From assembly GCA_963800975.1 (NCBI GenBank), contig CAWDDB010000021.1, forward strand, positions 414,758 through 478,757: 64,000 nucleotides of DNA. Direction: 5' to 3'. Of the stretch, positions 61,348 through 64,000 are shown piece after piece. The stretch is from JALYGY01 sp963800975 (GTDB lineage Bacteria; Actinomycetota; Rubrobacteria; Rubrobacterales; Rubrobacteraceae). The notes under the pieces were generated by a model that made no database searches, was not told the DNA's origin, and saw only the letters and a list, made by a program, of their open reading frames with translations. Numbering within the stretch: the first letter of the stretch is position 1; each line of letters starts with the position of its first letter. Position numbers and translations under genes: made by a program.

Positions 61348-64000
61348 TACACCTCCTCCAGTGGCGCCGAGACCGTGACCCTCGTGCCCGCGCCCCGGGA
61401 GGAGGAAATCTCGAAATCTGCCCCCGCGAGCGCCGCCCGCTCGCGCATGGACTTGATGCCACCCCTCGTCCGTGTCGTCGCCACGTCGAAGCCCCGCCCG
61501 TCGTCCTCCACGCAGGCGACCACCTTCTCCGGGGCGATGCTCAAGTCCACCACGATCTCCCCGCAGCCCGAGTGCGCCACCGCGTTGCGGACGGCCTCGC
61601 GCAGAATCACGAACAGCTGGTCGCGGAGCTCGAACGGCATGGACTCCTCGTCGCCCACGACGATGAGCCTGGAGACCACGGTGGGGGGGACGACGTCCCG
61701 CAATAGGTTCGAGAGGGCCGCCTCCAGGCCCTGCCTGACCTCTGGCTGGCGCAGCTCCATCGAGAGGTTCCTGGTCGTGTGCAGAGCCGCCTTGACCCTC
61801 TCCCTGGCGAGCTCCATCTTGGCCAGCGCCTTGGCGGGTTCGTCCGTCTTGAGGGTCTCGTGGAGCTCCAGGCTCTGATGCACGACGGCTATGTCGTGAG
61901 CAACGCGGTCGTGCAGCTCGCGTGAGAGGCGGCGTCGCTCCTCCACCTGGGCACGGGCCATCCACTCCCTGGCAAGGAGTCGGTCGCGCTCCTCTTCGGC
62001 TTTCCTGCGCTCGGTGACGTCCGCGGAGATGCCCAAGATGCGCGCCGGGCGACCGTCATCGTCCCTGACGGTCCGCCCCCTGGAGCTTATCCAGCGGGTG
62101 TCTGCTACTCCCGCGCCGTTCCTGGGCGAGATCCGGTACTCGATGTCGGGCCACTCTTCGCCTTGCTCGGAGCAGCGCCGTCCCGCCTCCTCGATTGCCG
62201 GCAGGTCGTCGGGGTGGACGACGGCCCACCACCTCTCGCGCGTGACCGATTCCTCGGCGTCGAAGCCGAAGAGCTCGCGGTGCTCGGTGGACCAGCGGAT
62301 CTCGCCGCCCCGAAGGTTCCACTCCCACGTCCCCGACCGGGCCGCCTGCTGGGCGAGCCCGAGCCACTCCTCGTTCTCGCGCAGCGCCTCTTCCGCCTCC
62401 TTGCGCTCGGTGATGTCATTGAACAGGATGCCGACGCGCCGCAGCTGCGGGTCTTCGACGCGGAATGCGTAAACGTCATACCAGCGTCCGAGTTGTTCGG
62501 CGCGATTTTGAAAGCGCACCGATTCGCCCGTCTCGGCGATTTTGCCGTAAGTCTCAAACCAGTGTTCTTCGTGCTGCGGCGCGATTTCGCGCATCCGTCT
62601 GCCCGCCGCATTGTCGATTCCCGTCTGCCATACGAACGACGGGCTGACTTGCAGAAAACGGTAATCAACCGGTTTCTCATCTTTATCAAACAAGACTTCA
62701 ATCGTGCAAAAGCCTTCGTCGATCGAATCAAACAGCGCGCGGTACTTCGCTTCCGACTCTCGCAACGCTTTTTCGGCACGGGCGCGCTCGACCGCCGCCC
62801 ACGTCCGCTCCGCCGTCTCCTCGATTAGCGCGATCTCACCGGGGGTCCACACGCGCGCCTCGGCCTGGTGTACGGCTAGGAGAGCCGCGAGACGGCCCTC
62901 TTTCACGAGGGGGATGCCGACCTGGGCTCCGACCGCGACGCCGGCGTACGCCGCCCGCTCCGCCGCCGACAGGTCCGGGCTCCCGGCTATGTCCGGCACG
63001 ACGAGCGTGCGGCCATCGCGAAGCGCGCCGATCAGCGCCGCGCCGAAATCGTCCAACCGGAACCGGCCGGTGAGGCGGGGTACACCGTCGGTGTAGTCCC
63101 GGCCAACCGCGACGTGCGCGTCATCGTCGGCGATCTCCGCGTAATGCACCCGGCTGACGCCGAGGTACTCCCCGAGTACGCGGGCGGCCTTGGCCTGAAT
63201 CTCACCCGGGTCGGTAAGCGAGCGCAGAGCGTCGGAGAGCTTTATGCGAAACCGGTCTCGCTCCGCGGCTATACGGGCGACTTCGTCGGCCCGCCGGCGC
63301 TCGACGAACTGGCTGATCTGCTGCCCCAGGAGGGCGGTCGTCTGGAGCAGGCCCTCGTCGAAGACAAGCTCCTCGGCGCGGAACAACTCGAAGACTCCCG
63401 CGAGGCCGCCCTCCAGTACCGGAAAGGCGATAGCCCCTCGAAAACCCGCCTCGGCGGCGGCCTCGCACAGGGGATCATCTTCCCCCTGGAGGTTCTCTGC
63501 GCTGACAGGCTCGCCACCCGACCAGGCGCGACCGGGCAACCCTACCCCGCGCGGGAAGCCAGTTTGCCGACAGGCCTCCTCGAAGGAGGACGGCGACGAT
63601 TCCCGCGCGCGCCAGACTTTCTCGCAGTGCAGATCGTTCCGCGCTCAACGTCCAGAGTACGCCCGCCTCCCACCCGAGCCTCTCCCCGAGGATCCGCATG
63701 ATCTTCGGCGCGGCGTCCTCCAGGTCTTGGGACTCGGCCAGGATCCGGCTAACAGCGTACTGGGCGGCGATACGGCGCCGATAACGCTGGCGCTTGGCCG
63801 ACCCACTTCGCATGGAGGTAGCGAACCTCTTGCTCGCCTGCGCGAGGAGCGCGTAGCGCTTTTGCGCCTCCTCCGCCTTGGCCCGTGACACGCGTTCGCG
63901 GGCGCGCCACTCGTCCCGCTCTCTCATGAGGCGCGCGATCTCGACGTCGCGTGGGTCGGAGACCCCTGTGCGCGTCCCGACTCGTCCGGCGCCGTTCCCG
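61347..64000 (-). pseudogene. GAF/PAS sensor histidine kinase, frameshifted and partial
   Basis: NarX-like cytoplasmic sensor kinase, incomplete at the window edge. From the N-terminus: coiled coil (RERDEWRARERVSRAKAEEA), GAF1 split by a frameshift near 63625, GAF2 (about 105-270 counted from the codon at 63539), PAS1 (280-400, ending ILFNDITERKEAEE), PAS2 (405-520, DVTERRKAEEERDR), HisKA_3 with ELHDRVAHD, and HATPase with N-box REAVRNAVAHSGCG and DDGRGFDVATTRTRGGIKSM. Restoring one CTGCG unit at the break gives SALRCEKVW, a normal GAF strand. No transmembrane segment in the visible part. The PAS1 stretch is markedly lower in GC. Confidence 0.85.

Overview
The window is high-GC DNA with actinobacterial gene content. 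It has a class II (B12-dependent) ribonucleotide reductase next to NrdR, a LutABC lactate operon, a PGM1-type peptide ligase, a DUF1802 protein, CYP124/125/142-like P450 sequence features, and several starts that look leaderless. Together these suggest Rubrobacter or a close relative. This is inference from gene content, since no marker rRNA is present.

Layout. 1-3.5 kb: arginine genes (end of argC, argR, a GNAT enzyme, an ACT protein, argG). 3.7-7 kb: a methyltransferase, a thioredoxin-reductase-like flavoprotein, an XRE-cupin regulator, and tadA with a frameshift. 7-10.3 kb: nrdR and nrdJ. 10.3-14 kb: a divergent LysR/MFS pair and a cation efflux gene with a strong inverted repeat upstream. 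14.2-18.6 kb: tRNA-Ser followed by a repeat element, a GT87 glycosyltransferase, a membrane-anchored Rieske protein, two tandem TPR membrane proteins and DUF1802. 18.6-25 kb: fumC, typA, the PGM1-like ligase, an RlpA/LysM secreted protein and a GNAT. 25-28 kb: a B12-binding radical SAM protein and small genes.

28-40.8 kb is the most interesting part. A FadR-type GntR regulator lies divergent to nine tightly packed genes: an FAH hydrolase fused to a 3Fe-4S ferredoxin, a glutamine amidotransferase fused to a glutamine synthetase, a cytochrome P450, a two-domain extradiol-dioxygenase-like protein, an acetoacetate-decarboxylase-family protein, a 2-hydroxymuconic-semialdehyde-dehydrogenase-like ALDH, an M20 amidohydrolase, an APC permease and a group II PLP decarboxylase. 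Two copies of a near-identical 15-bp site lie in the shared promoter region. I read this as an inducible catabolic operon for an aromatic amine or amino acid that uses a gamma-glutamyl intermediate, with a P450 and its fused ferredoxin in place of the Rieske dioxygenase known from aniline pathways.

41-53.5 kb: msrA, a gamma-glutamyltransferase (frameshifted), small enzymes, an M24 peptidase, an NfuA-like Fe-S scaffold, several membrane proteins, a nitrilase, and a TetR regulator with operator-like sites before itself and before a flavoprotein gene. 53.5-57 kb: a frameshifted secreted protein, tRNA-Glu, repeats related to those beside tRNA-Ser, gltX and a DoxX protein. 57.3-64 kb: lutABC (reverse strand), then a LuxR-type response regulator and a multi-GAF/PAS histidine kinase that runs off the window.

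Five genes (tadA, ggt, the flavoprotein, the secreted protein and the kinase) are split by apparent frameshifts. Four of these sit at runs of 4-5 G or C, which hints at a sequencing or assembly problem rather than five real pseudogenes.
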